Assembly: GCA_015064625.1 (NCBI GenBank)
Contig: SVRW01000021.1
Location: forward strand, 1 to 33,495
Direction of reading: 5' to 3'
DNA: 33,495 nucleotides
Source: Oscillospiraceae bacterium
GTDB lineage: Bacteria; Bacillota; Clostridia; Oscillospirales; CAG-382
The notes below the pieces were generated by a model that was not told where the DNA came from, did not search any database, and saw nothing but the letters and a program-made list of their open reading frames with translations. The position numbers and the translations under genes were made by a program. Every line of letters begins with the position of its first letter. The stretch's first letter is position 1. Shown piece by piece: positions 15,803-25,111 of this stretch.

Positions 15803-18800
15803 GTGATAATCTTGAGCGAAGACATTTTTTCCGTGATTACAAGTGAAATAAAAAAAAGCAGTATGTTTTCTGATGTGCTTAAATGTGCAAAAAGAAAAAA
15901 CGGCTTACCTGTTGCTGTTTTGGAAGGGGCTGAATCTTTCAAAACAGCCTTTTGTGCTTCTTTAAAAGAAGAACTGGAAGAACCTCTTTTAATTATAGTA
16001 CCAGATGAAAAACAATCAAGAATATTAAAAGAATCTCTATCTGCATTTGTGGATAACGTTTTTGTGTATCCTGCAAGAGAATTTGTTTTTGATCCTGTTT
16101 CAAGCTATTCCAAAGAAACAGAACAGGAAAGAATCAATATTATTTCAAGGCTTAAAAATAAGGAATGTAACGTTCTCATAGCAGTTCCAGATGCAATTAT
16201 GCAGTATACTGTCCCCGATGAGAGCTTTAAATCATATAAATTTGATTTGAAAATCGGTGAAAAAAAGGAAATCTCTGTTTTAATTTCTGAGCTTTCTGCA
16301 ATGGGATATAAAAGATGTGATATTCTTGAAGGTTCGGGACAGTTTTCCGTTCGGGGAAGTATAGTTGATATTTTTTCTCCTGCATATGATAAGCCTTGTA
16401 GATTTGATTATTTTGACGATGAAATAGATAGTATGGGATTTTTCGACGTATCTGACCAGCGAAGAACAGAAAACGTTGAAGCGTATACGGTAGTTCCTGT
16501 TTCGGAACTTTTTGGAAGTAATCTTGATATAGTTGCAGATGAAATAAGAAAATTGATGGAGAAAGCCCCTGAGGTTTCAAGAAAAACCTTGGAAAAAGAG
16601 CTTTATTCCGTCACCTGCGACAAAAAACTATTGGGGGCAGATAAATATTATTCTCTTATTTACAAGAAAAAAGAAACAGTTCTCGATTATCTCAAAAAAA
16701 GTAATGTAGTTATTTTCAACAGTAAGAATGTTTCTGAAAGAGTTAAAGCGTTTGAATGGACGACTAATGAAACATTAGAATCCCTTGTAAATAAAGGACT
16801 CGCTTCATTTAAGAATGCGGATGTTTTTTTGCATAGCAACGATTTTTTTTGTGAAATTGAAAACAGAGCAATAGTTCTTGATTCATTTGAATATTCCGAA
16901 ACCCCCTTTGAATATAAGAAAAAATTTATAAATAAATCTGTTTCGGCTTCATTTAACCGTTTCGAAATGGATAATATGTTCAATTCTATTTTTGATTGGA
17001 CTAAAGAAAACAAAAAAATACTTTTAGCTGTACGAAGCGAACGTGAAGCGCAGATTATAAGAGAAAGTCTTGATGAAGTCGGAATAAACGCAATTTTTTA
17101 TGAAGGAAATCTATATCCTTCTGTCGTAGCTGTCGTTCCATCGATTCGTGCTTGCTCTGTTGGTGGATTTTATGATGGCGATTTTGTTTTCCTTTCTGAC
17201 AGGGGAACAAAAACAGAAGGCGCTTATTCCACTTCAAGAAAAAGAAGCAATTCATCACGAAAAAAGAGCGAAAGCATATCGTCTTTTACTGACCTTCAGA
17301 TTGGTGATATCGTTGTTCATGCAACCTTTGGTATTGGGCGATATTGCGGCGTTGAAAGAATTAAAACTGAAAAGGTATATAAGGATTATATCAAGATTCA
17401 ATACGCAGGAAACGATTCTCTTTTCGTTCCTTGTTCAAGTCTTGATATGGTAAGCAAATATATTGGTGATGAAAACGTTAAGCTTTCAAAAATGGGCGGA
17501 AGTGATTGGCGCGCAAAGAAGAACAAAGCGAAATCCGCTGCTACAGGTGTAGCAAAAGAGCTTGTTGCTTTATATGGTGAGAGACTTATGCGCCATGCAC
17601 ACGCTTTTGCTCCCGATGATGCTTTACAAATGGAATTTGAGGATTTGTTTGAATACGTTGAAACAGATTCTCAGCTCGAGGCGGCACAAAGCATAAAGAA
17701 GGATATGCAATCCAACGTGCCTATGGAAAGATTATTATGCGGTGACGTTGGCTTTGGAAAGACTGAGGTTGCACTCAGAGCTGCTTTTAAATGTATTGCA
17801 GAGGGAAAACAAGTGGCGATTCTTGTTCCAACAACTATATTGGCACTTCAGCATTATCAGACTATAGTACAGCGCTTCAGAACTTTTCCAATAGAAGCAG
17901 AAATGATTTCCCGTTTTAAGACCAAAACGGAACAAGGGGAAATACTTTCCAGATTAAAGCAAGGTAAGATTGATATAATTGTTGGTACACACAGATTGCT
18001 TCAGAAAGATGTTTCCTTTAAAGACTTGGGATTGATTATAGTTGATGAAGAACAGCGATTTGGTGTCAAGGATAAAGAAAAGCTAAAAGAAATATCTAAA
18101 AACGTTCATTCTTTGTCTCTCACGGCAACACCTATTCCAAGAACTTTGAGCATGGCAATTTCAGGAATCAGGGAAATGTCCGTTCTGGACGAAGCACCTA
18201 TGGACAGACAGCCGATTCAAACCTTTGTACTTGAACATGATGACGCAATAATCATGGAAGCTATAAGACGAGAGCTTAGGCGAGGTGGTCAGGTTTTTTA
18301 TCTTCATAATAAAGTTGATACTATCTATGCCAAGGCTGAACACTTGAGAAAAGAATTTCCCGACAAAAATATCGACGTCGGTCACGGCAAGATGAACAGA
18401 AGTCAGCTTTCTGATGTTTGGCAGAAGCTTGTTGAGGGCGATACTGATATTCTCGTTTGTACAACGATTATCGAAACTGGTGTTGACGTACCAAATGCAA
18501 ATACTCTTATTATTGAAGATGCAAACAGAATGGGCGTTTCACAGCTTCATCAGATAAGAGGAAGAGTTGGACGTTCTTCGAGAAAAGCATATGCTTATCT
18601 GACTTATAAATCAGAATTAAATCTATCTGATATAGCTTCAAAGCGTCTTGAAGCAATAAGAGAATTCACAGAATTCGGTTCAGGCTTCAGAATTGCAATG
18701 CGTGACCTTGAATTGAGAGGCGCGGGCAACATCCTCGGAACTTCTCAAAGCGGGCATATGGATGCAATAGGGTATGAGCTTTATATAAAGATTCTCGAAA

Positions 18801-19303
18801 ATGCAGTATTGGAGCTTAAAGGAGAAGAAACGAAGGAAGAAAATGATTGCACTGTTTCATTTTCTCTTGATGCGTATATTCCCGAAAGCTATATAAGTTC
18901 AGATAATATTCGTATGGAAATATATAAAAAAATTGCTGAAATAAACACTCTAGAAAAGTTTGATGACTTGAATGATGAGCTGATAGACAGATTTGGAGTC
19001 CCGCCTAAGTGCGTTGTTAATTTAATTACCATTTCTCTTATCAGAAATAAAGCTAGAAATTATGGAGTCGAAAGTATTGTTCAGCAAAGCGATTATTTAA
19101 GAATTTATGTCAAATGCTCCAACGATAGTATGCCTTCTTTTGTATGTAAAGGTGAAAAAGTCAGGGGACGTATATTCTATTCAAACAAAGAAAAGGGCTG
19201 TTTCTCTTTAAGGTTGACAAAGGGAGAGAACGTTCTTGAAAGTGCAAAATACATTATTGATCTCTTTGCACTGTTTGAAAAAGACCTTGCAGAGAAACAG
19301 TGA
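15803..19303 (+). CDS. mfd: Transcription-repair coupling factor Mfd
   Basis: Mfd is a DNA translocase that removes stalled RNA polymerase and recruits UvrA. The 1166-residue protein has the degenerate UvrB-like N-terminal module and a CarD-like RNA-polymerase-interacting domain (about 495-565, LQIGDIVVHATFGIGRYCGVE). The helicase motor carries Walker A GDVGFGKTEVALRAAFKC (about 646-663), DEEQRFG (about 747-753) and LTATPIPRTLSMA. The translocation motif TTIIETGVDVPNANTLI, the HQIRGRVGRSSRKAYAY motif and the C-terminal regulatory domain follow. The GTG at 15803 gives the longest protein. GGTGAT at 15802-15807 is instead well placed for the TTG at 15812, so the start may be three codons later. 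uvrC lies 7 kb upstream in the same orientation. Confidence 0.97.
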   Translation: MIILSEDIFSVITSEIKKSSMFSDVLKCAKRKNGLPVAVLEGAESFKTAFCASLKEELEEPLLIIVPDEKQSRILKESLSAFVDNVFVYPAREFVFDPVSSYSKETEQERINIISRLKNKECNVLIAVPDAIMQYTVPDESFKSYKFDLKIGEKKEISVLISELSAMGYKRCDILEGSGQFSVRGSIVDIFSPAYDKPCRFDYFDDEIDSMGFFDVSDQRRTENVEAYTVVPVSELFGSNLDIVADEIRKLMEKAPEVSRKTLEKELYSVTCDKKLLGADKYYSLIYKKKETVLDYLKKSNVVIFNSKNVSERVKAFEWTTNETLESLVNKGLASFKNADVFLHSNDFFCEIENRAIVLDSFEYSETPFEYKKKFINKSVSASFNRFEMDNMFNSIFDWTKENKKILLAVRSEREAQIIRESLDEVGINAIFYEGNLYPSVVAVVPSIRACSVGGFYDGDFVFLSDRGTKTEGAYSTSRKRSNSSRKKSESISSFTDLQIGDIVVHATFGIGRYCGVERIKTEKVYKDYIKIQYAGNDSLFVPCSSLDMVSKYIGDENVKLSKMGGSDWRAKKNKAKSAATGVAKELVALYGERLMRHAHAFAPDDALQMEFEDLFEYVETDSQLEAAQSIKKDMQSNVPMERLLCGDVGFGKTEVALRAAFKCIAEGKQVAILVPTTILALQHYQTIVQRFRTFPIEAEMISRFKTKTEQGEILSRLKQGKIDIIVGTHRLLQKDVSFKDLGLIIVDEEQRFGVKDKEKLKEISKNVHSLSLTATPIPRTLSMAISGIREMSVLDEAPMDRQPIQTFVLEHDDAIIMEAIRRELRRGGQVFYLHNKVDTIYAKAEHLRKEFPDKNIDVGHGKMNRSQLSDVWQKLVEGDTDILVCTTIIETGVDVPNANTLIIEDANRMGVSQLHQIRGRVGRSSRKAYAYLTYKSELNLSDIASKRLEAIREFTEFGSGFRIAMRDLELRGAGNILGTSQSGHMDAIGYELYIKILENAVLELKGEETKEENDCTVSFSLDAYIPESYISSDNIRMEIYKKIAEINTLEKFDDLNDELIDRFGVPPKCVVNLITISLIRNKARNYGVESIVQQSDYLRIYVKCSNDSMPSFVCKGEKVRGRIFYSNKEKGCFSLRLTKGENVLESAKYIIDLFALFEKDLAEKQ

Positions 19304-19320
19304 AATTGAGGAAATAAAAA

Positions 19321-20538
19321 ATGGTTATTTTAAGAAAAAAATTCTTTTCAAAATTATTGAAGTCAGTTTTATTATATATTCTTTCTGTTATAACTTTGCT
19401 CACTTCATCCTGTGCAAGCAACGAAGAAAGCATAGTGTACAGCTTTGAAGAAAATACTTTAACTGTATCTATGTATAACTGCTTTTATTCAAGAGCTAAA
19501 GAAAATATGTTAAGCACATATAAGAACTATTATAATTATTACGGTTCAGATACAAAGCAATTCAAAGAAGTGTTTGGCTTTTTACCCGACGGAACTGATG
19601 AATATTGGGAAAAAGACTTTTGGAATGAAACTTTAACAGGACTTGATAAAACTGCTCGCGAAACTCTGTTCGATATGACGGAGAGAGCTTGCAAGGAGTA
19701 TCTTGTTTACGAAAAAATTGCCTTTGATTACGGTTACAGTCTTTATCCTGAAGATGTATCCTTACGTCTTGGAGAAGAGGAAAAAGCACAGATTTCTAAA
19801 TATGGAAGCTTTGAAGCGTGGGATATCGCAACTATTGGTCAATACGGAATCACAGCGGAAGAATTTGTTGATATTCGAATAGTAAGCTCGTATGGAACTG
19901 TTCTTCCTAAATTCATCTTTGGCGAAAAAGGTGAAAAAATATCTGATGAAGATACTTTGAATGCTTTGTCTGACAGCGTTCAGTTTATGTATTCCGTGTA
20001 TTATTTCCAAAAGGATACTGAAATTGAAGAACCTACCGAAGACTCTTCTTCCAATGAATCCACAGAAACTTCTGAGGAAACAGAAAAAAAGGAATCTGAA
20101 TCCAACGAAGAAAGCGAAGAAACTCCTACCATAGAAGAATATAATAAACATTATAAAGAACTTATGTATTCTGACTATGAAAAGGTTTTAGCAGGAGAAA
20201 AGACATTTGAAGATGTTTACAAGATGTCTGATGAATATAAATTTCTTGAAGAAAAAGCACCTAACGGAGTTGTTTTGCAAAAAGAATATTTTAATTCGTA
20301 TTTTTCTTTAGAATTGAAAGAATTTAAAAAAGGTGATATAATTATTGCAGAGAATGAAGCTGGAATTTTCATGATAAAGTTTGTTGATTTCACTTCTGAA
20401 TATATTGCAGACAGAAAATCAAAAATGATTGACACATCTTTTGAAAAAATTTTAAAGCCTTATCTCGATAGGGTGGAGGTCAATGAGGACGTTCTCTTGT
20501 CATTGCAAAATTTGATTTCTGAGAGGGAAGTATTATGA
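19321..20538 (+). CDS. PrsA/SurA-like foldase lipoprotein, first copy
   Basis: A 405-residue lipoprotein. A basic N-terminus and hydrophobic segment end in the lipobox LTSSC (Cys31). The mature part is helical with SurA_N-like character. It contains a long Ser/Glu/Thr-rich acidic linker (about 238-280) and a C-terminal stretch resembling a degenerate parvulin domain (KKGDIIIAENEAGIFMIKFVDF). Proteins of this kind sit on the outer face of the membrane and assist folding of secreted proteins. Genes after mfd are commonly of this type in Firmicutes. I cannot confirm catalytic isomerase residues. GAGGAAA precedes the ATG. It overlaps the next lipoprotein gene by four bases. Confidence 0.72.
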   Translation: MVILRKKFFSKLLKSVLLYILSVITLLTSSCASNEESIVYSFEENTLTVSMYNCFYSRAKENMLSTYKNYYNYYGSDTKQFKEVFGFLPDGTDEYWEKDFWNETLTGLDKTARETLFDMTERACKEYLVYEKIAFDYGYSLYPEDVSLRLGEEEKAQISKYGSFEAWDIATIGQYGITAEEFVDIRIVSSYGTVLPKFIFGEKGEKISDEDTLNALSDSVQFMYSVYYFQKDTEIEEPTEDSSSNESTETSEETEKKESESNEESEETPTIEEYNKHYKELMYSDYEKVLAGEKTFEDVYKMSDEYKFLEEKAPNGVVLQKEYFNSYFSLELKEFKKGDIIIAENEAGIFMIKFVDFTSEYIADRKSKMIDTSFEKILKPYLDRVEVNEDVLLSLQNLISEREVL

Positions 20539-21713
20539 AAAAAAATGTAAGAATTTTGAGTCTTTTTTTGATAGTTTTTTTCTCGATTTCCTTGTATTCT
20601 TGTACTCCTGAAGGAATAAATCCAAACCCTGTGAACGGAAACGACACGGCAGATGTTGTAGTTTTCAGTTATAAGGATGAAGAATCTTCGTCGTATGCAG
20701 AAATAAAATCAGGACTTTTTGCTTTTATCCTTTCTGATAAGAAAACAGATTTTCTTTACCTTTTATCACAGTATCAGGAAAACTATGGTTCACAGATAAC
20801 GGTAATGGATAATGAATCCTTTTGGAACACAGTTCCTGACAAAGAAGATGGAAGAACCTACAAGCAGCTTGTTGAGGAAGATATATATACGTATTGCAAA
20901 CGTCTTGTTGTAACAAAAGCTTTATGTAACAAATATGGAATAACCGTAACAAAAAATGAGGAAACTAAAAAGGAATTGGAATCTCTCGTTCAAAACCATA
21001 TCAATGCATATGGAGACGAAACATCTCTTAATTCATATCTTTACCGTTTCGGAATAAATTCAAATGACCTTTTCGAATATTATGAAATGCAATATTTAGT
21101 TGAGGCTTTGGAGAATTATTATTATGGTAAGGGAGGAAAAACACCTATTGATTCATCGTTGGTTGAAGAAGAATTTCTTAAAAATTGGGCAAAGGTGAAA
21201 AACATCTTCATTTCATATAAAGAACCTGAAATAAAAGTTCCAGATGGAACTTCTGAAGATGATAAAAGCGAAGATAACGGAATTGTTATTGATGGAGCGA
21301 GAACTAAAGAAAAAGTTTTGAATTTCGCAAAAGGACTTTTTGATTCTATAAAAAATGGAGACGTTAAATTTGATGATAAATATCCTATTTCTGAAGATGG
21401 TGTATCAAAATATTTTCCCAACGGAATCATAATTCAGAGAGGAACTTCATCAAAGGAGATTGACGAAGCTATTTTTAATATGAAAACAGATGAGCTTCGA
21501 TTAGTTGAATCGGAATCAGGTGTTTACATTATACTTAAACAACAGCTTGCAAAAAATGATATTGATGAATATTACGAACAGATTGAACAAACGTTTATCG
21601 ATGAAAGCTATGCTGAGTTGATAAGTGAATATTATAACTTTGTTGCTGTAAATAATACTGAGCTTGATAAATACAGTATTATATCTGCAGATATCTATGA
21701 TTGGGGCGAATAA
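20535..21713 (+). CDS. PrsA/SurA-like foldase lipoprotein, second copy
   Basis: A 392-residue lipoprotein with signal peptide and lipobox LYSC (Cys23), overlapping the preceding gene by ATGA. It shares its neighbour's layout: N-terminal helical region with an NYGSQ/NYYGS-like motif, a short acidic hydrophilic insert (DGTSEDDKSEDNG, about 236-248) and a C-terminal parvulin-like segment (FPNGIIIQRG ... LRLVESESGVYIILKQQL). The pair therefore looks like a diverged tandem duplication. The parvulin active-site pattern is not clearly conserved, so a chaperone-only role is possible. AGAGGGAAG upstream of the ATG serves as ribosome site inside the previous gene. Confidence 0.7.
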   Translation: MKKNVRILSLFLIVFFSISLYSCTPEGINPNPVNGNDTADVVVFSYKDEESSSYAEIKSGLFAFILSDKKTDFLYLLSQYQENYGSQITVMDNESFWNTVPDKEDGRTYKQLVEEDIYTYCKRLVVTKALCNKYGITVTKNEETKKELESLVQNHINAYGDETSLNSYLYRFGINSNDLFEYYEMQYLVEALENYYYGKGGKTPIDSSLVEEEFLKNWAKVKNIFISYKEPEIKVPDGTSEDDKSEDNGIVIDGARTKEKVLNFAKGLFDSIKNGDVKFDDKYPISEDGVSKYFPNGIIIQRGTSSKEIDEAIFNMKTDELRLVESESGVYIILKQQLAKNDIDEYYEQIEQTFIDESYAELISEYYNFVAVNNTELDKYSIISADIYDWGE

Positions 21714-21729
21714 ATCCAAAATTTTCCAC

Positions 21730-21758
21730 TAATATTTCCTTTAATGAGAGCAATACTA
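21730..21758 (+). promoter_or_regulatory. Possible sigma-G promoter of the spore protein gene
   Basis: TAATA (21730-21734), 17 bp, AATACTA (21752-21758) each differ by one base from the forespore sigma-G pattern GAATA/CATACTA. No good sigma-A alternative was found in this interval. Support is weak and rests partly on the product being a forespore protein. Confidence 0.3.
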
Positions 21759-21817
21759 TTACCGAGGATAAAACCTCAAGTAATAAAAAGATTAAACCAT
21801 TAAAGGAGATTGATATA

Positions 21818-22021
21818 ATGGCAAGCAATAAACATGTAGTTCCTGAAGCAAGAGAAGCTATGGAAAAGTTTAAAATGGAAGCAGCAAATGAAGTAGGCGT
21901 AACTCTTAACAAATCCTATAACGGCGATATCACTGCAAAGCAGGCAGGAAGCGTTGGTGGACAGATGGTTAAGAAAATGATCCAACAGGCTGAACAGAAT
22001 ATTCAGAACAACAACAAATAA
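21818..22021 (+). CDS. Alpha/beta-type small acid-soluble spore protein
   Basis: Alpha/beta SASPs coat and protect DNA in the forespore and are degraded by the GPR protease at germination. The 67-residue protein has the two conserved blocks AMEKFKMEAANEVGV and KQAGSVGGQMVKKMI, in the usual order and length. At the GPR cleavage position the usual YEIASE/F region reads MEAANEVGV, so the residue after the scissile Glu is Ala rather than Ile or Phe. AAAGGAG (21802-21808) decides the ATG at 21818; the reading frame is open further upstream, but that part has no SASP similarity. A strong terminator follows. Its presence is the best evidence that the organism sporulates. Confidence 0.92.
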   Translation: MASNKHVVPEAREAMEKFKMEAANEVGVTLNKSYNGDITAKQAGSVGGQMVKKMIQQAEQNIQNNNK

Positions 22022-22042
22022 GTAAGTTTTTCAGAACAAACC

Positions 22043-22077
22043 AAAAAGAGTGACTTTCATGGTCGCTCTTTTTATTT
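22043..22077 (+). terminator. Intrinsic terminator after the spore protein gene
   Basis: AAAAAGAGTGAC (22043-22054) pairs with GTCGCTCTTTTT (22062-22073) with one G:U, a 7-nt loop and a T-rich tail. Confidence 0.9.
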
Positions 22078-22098
22078 TGGAAAAAATAAAAAATACAG

Positions 22099-22127
22099 TT
22101 GAAATTTCTTTAGTTTTATGATAAAAT
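22099..22127 (+). promoter_or_regulatory. Sigma-A promoter of the ECF transporter subunit gene
   Basis: TTGAAA (22099-22104), 17 bp, TAAAAT (22122-22127). The leader of about 46 nt is too short for an FMN or other large riboswitch. Confidence 0.65.
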
Positions 22128-22179
22128 AAAAAGGTCCACATACATTTAGTTGATAATCTATCAAGAAAGGCGTGATCAT

Positions 22180-22824
22180 ATGAAAAAGAAAAAGAAAAAT
22201 AAAAATACAATAGATCAAACGTCTGAACATAAAAAAAGTTCGTTGAAATATCATATTCAAAAGCTATCCTTTGCTGGAATCATAACTGCTGTTTCCGTTG
22301 TCTTGATTCTTCCAAGCTTTAAGATTTTCCCTGCTGCAAATTTTTTAGAGTATAATCCTTCAGATATACCAATAATTCTCGCAAGTATGTGTCTGGGGCC
22401 GTTATGGGGAGGATTGATTGCTCTGGCAGTTTCGGCAATTCAAGCCTTGACTATAAGTGCTCAGAGTGGATTGTATGGCTTTTTGATGCATTTTTCAGCA
22501 ACTTTTGTTTTTGCTCTTGTGACGGGTTTGATATTTAGTCCAACTTCAGATAAAAGAAAAGAAATTTTTGGAAGTAGTAAAAGTGCAGTTTTGAGAGTCT
22601 GGATTTCATTGATTATAGGCGGTGTTGCATCTGCTCTTATTATGATACCTATGAATCTCGTTTTTGTTCCTTTATTTATGGGTGGCACGTATAAAGACGT
22701 TGTTCCTATGCTACTTACAGCTATTGTTCCTTTTAATGCTTTGAAAATGATTTTAAATTGTTCAGCAACAGGTGTTTTATTTATTTCATCAAAGCCTGTT
22801 TTAAATAAACTACATTCTAAATAA
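22180..22824 (+). CDS. ECF transporter S component, RibU-like
   Basis: The membrane-embedded substrate-binding subunit of an energy-coupling-factor vitamin transporter. The 214-residue protein has a Lys-rich cytoplasmic N-terminus (about 1-28) and then about six hydrophobic helices. The segment FLEYNPSDIPIILASMCLGP resembles the hallmark loop of RibU riboflavin binders (LKYDxSDIPxLI...GP), so riboflavin is the first guess. The EcfA/A'/T energising module is not here and is presumably shared with other S components, as in group II ECF systems. The ATG at 22180 follows AAAGG; an in-frame TTG at 22150 is less likely. It has its own promoter and terminator. Confidence 0.82.
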   Translation: MKKKKKNKNTIDQTSEHKKSSLKYHIQKLSFAGIITAVSVVLILPSFKIFPAANFLEYNPSDIPIILASMCLGPLWGGLIALAVSAIQALTISAQSGLYGFLMHFSATFVFALVTGLIFSPTSDKRKEIFGSSKSAVLRVWISLIIGGVASALIMIPMNLVFVPLFMGGTYKDVVPMLLTAIVPFNALKMILNCSATGVLFISSKPVLNKLHSK

Positions 22825-22860
22825 AATTAAGCTCGCTTTTACAAGCGGGCTTAATTTTTA
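22824..22860. terminator. Bidirectional terminator between convergent genes
   Basis: AAATTAAGCTCGCTT (22824-22838) pairs with AAGCGGGCTTAATTT (22843-22857) with one G:U and a TTAC loop. T-rich tails exist on both strands, so it can serve the ECF gene and the leftward ABC exporter genes. Confidence 0.88.
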
Positions 22861-22863
22861 CTA

Positions 22864-24096
22864 TTATTTATTTTTTATAGCTTTTAGAATAGAACTGATT
22901 TTAGGAGGAGCACCATAAAGTAAAACACCAATTCTGTATATCTTGGCGGCTATATATCCAATAAGCAAAACTGAAACCATCAGAAGAACTATAGAAACTA
23001 CAATTTCAAAGGCAGGAACACTGCTCATAGCTAATCTTGTAAACATTGCCATTGGGGACGTGAATGGAATAAAGGAGCAAATTTTCATCAACGATGTATC
23101 AACGTCATTTGATATTATTGACATCATAACAATCATAAAGGCAATAACAAAAATCAACGTTACAGGCATTACAGATGTGTTTATATCTTCTAATTTTGAA
23201 GCCGTAGATCCAATTGCACCATACATAAATGCATAGATGAAAAAGCCGAGAACAAAGAATACAAGCATATAAACAAAAAGATATGCAGGCATATTGAAAA
23301 TTGAATTTATAAGCTCATTATCACTCCAATACTCTTTGTTCATATTGAATGCAATTAGAGCAGTGCCGAAAACTCCAGCAATCTGAATAAAACCAGCTGT
23401 ACATGATGCAATCACTTTCCCAAACATCATACTAACGGGGTTAGCAGAGGTAATCAGAAGCTCCATTGCACGAGAACTTTTTTCCGTGGCAACGTTTGTT
23501 GCTATCATCTGACCGTAAAGAATTATAACCATATATAATGCAAATATCATTATATAAGTGTAAAAATAGTTTTCAATCTGATCTTTACCAAGAATCTCTG
23601 TTTGGGAAGTTATCTGAACTGAAAGGATTTCTGAAGCATCATCGGGAGAGATTCCGTTTTCCGTCATAGCGGATATACGGTATAATTCTTGTAAAATTTC
23701 ATCAGCAACGTATGTATTCTGATCATACATAGAGAGATTATTTACAAAATATGTGTACTTTGTAATACTTTCAAATACAAAAGCACAAGATGCGCTTCCA
23801 GAATAAACTCTTTCTTTTATTTCTTCAATAGATTCATCGATTATAACAACGTTATAATCAGGAAATGAATTCGTAAAACCCTCATTGATAAAATCCACAT
23901 TATTTCCTGAAACTATCATGATTGGCAGCTCATCAGTTTGAGGAGGATTGTCCGACGATGAAAGCGATTCTGATATTCTTGGGAAGAACATTACGCCAAT
24001 AATTGCAATAATAAGAAAAATCGTAACTCCTATAAATATTTTATTAGAAAAATAATTCTTTAATTCAAATCTCAAAATTTTAGTAAACTGTTTCAT
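22864..24096 (-). CDS. ABC-2 type exporter permease, NatB/YhaP-like
   Basis: The membrane subunit of an ABC exporter. The 410-residue protein has one N-terminal helix (about 18-38) and a large extracytoplasmic domain (about 40-175). A cluster of about five to six helices follows, with the family signature NVATEKSSRAMELLITSANPVSMMFGK in the linker. This topology is that of NatB and YhaP, linked to sodium or drug/peptide extrusion in Bacillus; the substrate here is unknown. AGGAGA precedes the ATG. It starts 12 bp after the ATPase gene, so the two form one transcription unit. Confidence 0.87.
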   Translation of the reverse strand: MKQFTKILRFELKNYFSNKIFIGVTIFLIIAIIGVMFFPRISESLSSSDNPPQTDELPIMIVSGNNVDFINEGFTNSFPDYNVVIIDESIEEIKERVYSGSASCAFVFESITKYTYFVNNLSMYDQNTYVADEILQELYRISAMTENGISPDDASEILSVQITSQTEILGKDQIENYFYTYIMIFALYMVIILYGQMIATNVATEKSSRAMELLITSANPVSMMFGKVIASCTAGFIQIAGVFGTALIAFNMNKEYWSDNELINSIFNMPAYLFVYMLVFFVLGFFIYAFMYGAIGSTASKLEDINTSVMPVTLIFVIAFMIVMMSIISNDVDTSLMKICSFIPFTSPMAMFTRLAMSSVPAFEIVVSIVLLMVSVLLIGYIAAKIYRIGVLLYGAPPKISSILKAIKNK

Positions 24097-24108
24097 AACT
24101 TATATCTC

Positions 24109-24999
24109 CTATATCTGATTTCCTGTGTATTCAACGAAGATATCGTTTAAAGTTGGTTCTGCAATTTTGATTTCATCAACGTCAAATTTTTCAGTAATAT
24201 TTTTCATTATCTCCATTTTCTTGTCTGGGGAATCCATATGAAGTATAAGCGAACCGTTATCTTCAGCAGAACATATCTGTCCATATTCGTCCATTATTTG
24301 TGAGTATTGAGACGATTTTACACAAAGCTTATTTCTTGGATAATTTCTTTTGATTGAGGAAATGTCACCAGAAAGTGTTATTCTTCCACCATTCATTATG
24401 GCAATACTATCACAAAACTCCTCAATGTAATTCATCTGATGGCTTGAAAAAAGAACGATTTTTCCTTTTGCGATTTCTTCTTTTATAACTTCCTTTAAAA
24501 GAAGTGCGTTAACAGGGTCAAGACCCGAAAATGGTTCATCAAGAATAATTATCTTCGGATCGTGTGCAAGTGCAGTAATGAGCTGTATTTTTTGTTGATT
24601 TCCCTTTGAAAGTGTATCAAGTCTTTTATTTCTGTATTCAGACATACATAGTCTTTCAAGCCAATAATCAACCGCATTTATTGCATTTTTGCGAGAAATA
24701 TCTTTGAGTTCTGCAAAATATATGAGTTGATCTATTATTTTTTTCTTTGGATAAAGTCCTCTTTCTTCAGGTAAATAGCCAAAGGATACAGTATTATAAT
24801 CGATTTCTCTACCATCAAAAATAATATTTCCGCTGTCAGCAGGGAAGACGTTCATTAAAATTCTTATTGTCGTAGTTTTTCCTGCTCCGTTTCTTCCTAA
24901 TATACCAAGTGCTTTTCCACCTTCTGCGCAGATATTTATTCCATTCAAAACTTCCTTGTTACCAAAGCTCTTCTTTATATTGAGTAATTCAAGTTTCAT
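24109..24999 (-). CDS. ABC exporter ATP-binding protein, NatA/YhaQ-like
   Basis: The cytoplasmic ATPase that powers the adjacent permease. The 296-residue protein has Walker A GRNGAGKTT (about 35-43), the Q-loop region FGYLPEERGLYPKK, the signature LSKGNQQKIQLI (ABC motif variant SKGNQ), Walker B KIIILDEPFSGLDP and the H-loop LFSSHQMNYIEE. A C-terminal extension of about 80 residues is typical of NatA/YhaQ-type exporters. The ATG at 24999 is chosen because GAGG lies 7 nt upstream; an alternative at 25011 adds MRFI. A promoter lies upstream at 25032-25061, divergent from the oxidoreductase promoter. Confidence 0.92.
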   Translation of the reverse strand: MKLELLNIKKSFGNKEVLNGINICAEGGKALGILGRNGAGKTTTIRILMNVFPADSGNIIFDGREIDYNTVSFGYLPEERGLYPKKKIIDQLIYFAELKDISRKNAINAVDYWLERLCMSEYRNKRLDTLSKGNQQKIQLITALAHDPKIIILDEPFSGLDPVNALLLKEVIKEEIAKGKIVLFSSHQMNYIEEFCDSIAIMNGGRITLSGDISSIKRNYPRNKLCVKSSQYSQIMDEYGQICSAEDNGSLILHMDSPDKKMEIMKNITEKFDVDEIKIAEPTLNDIFVEYTGNQI

Positions 25000-25031
25000 A
25001 ATAAACCTCATGCTTTTGAATTGTTTTTGTA

Positions 25032-25061
25032 ATTATATCATTTTACATAATATAAAGTCAA
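25032..25061 (-). promoter_or_regulatory. Sigma-A promoter of the ABC exporter operon
   Basis: On the minus strand, TTGACT (25061-25056), 18 bp and TATAAT (25037-25032). The start should fall about 25 nt before the ATG. Confidence 0.72.
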
Positions 25062-25071
25062 GGTATGTGAT

Positions 25072-25101
25072 TGCTTTTTTGTGTTTTTTTGCAAAAAAGC
25101 A
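25072..25101. promoter_or_regulatory. Perfect inverted repeat between divergent promoters
   Basis: TGCTTTTTTG (25072-25081) and CAAAAAAGCA (25092-25101) are exact inverted copies with a 10-bp spacer. They lie between the -35 boxes of the leftward (25056-25061) and rightward (25112-25117) promoters. It could be an operator or bent A-tract DNA; a terminator role is unlikely this close to two promoters. Confidence 0.45.
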
Positions 25102-25111
25102 TAAAAAACCA

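Noticed and set aside
22128..22179. Possible FMN or other riboswitch before the RibU-like gene
   Set aside because: The leader from the predicted start is only about 46 nt and shows no conserved aptamer features.
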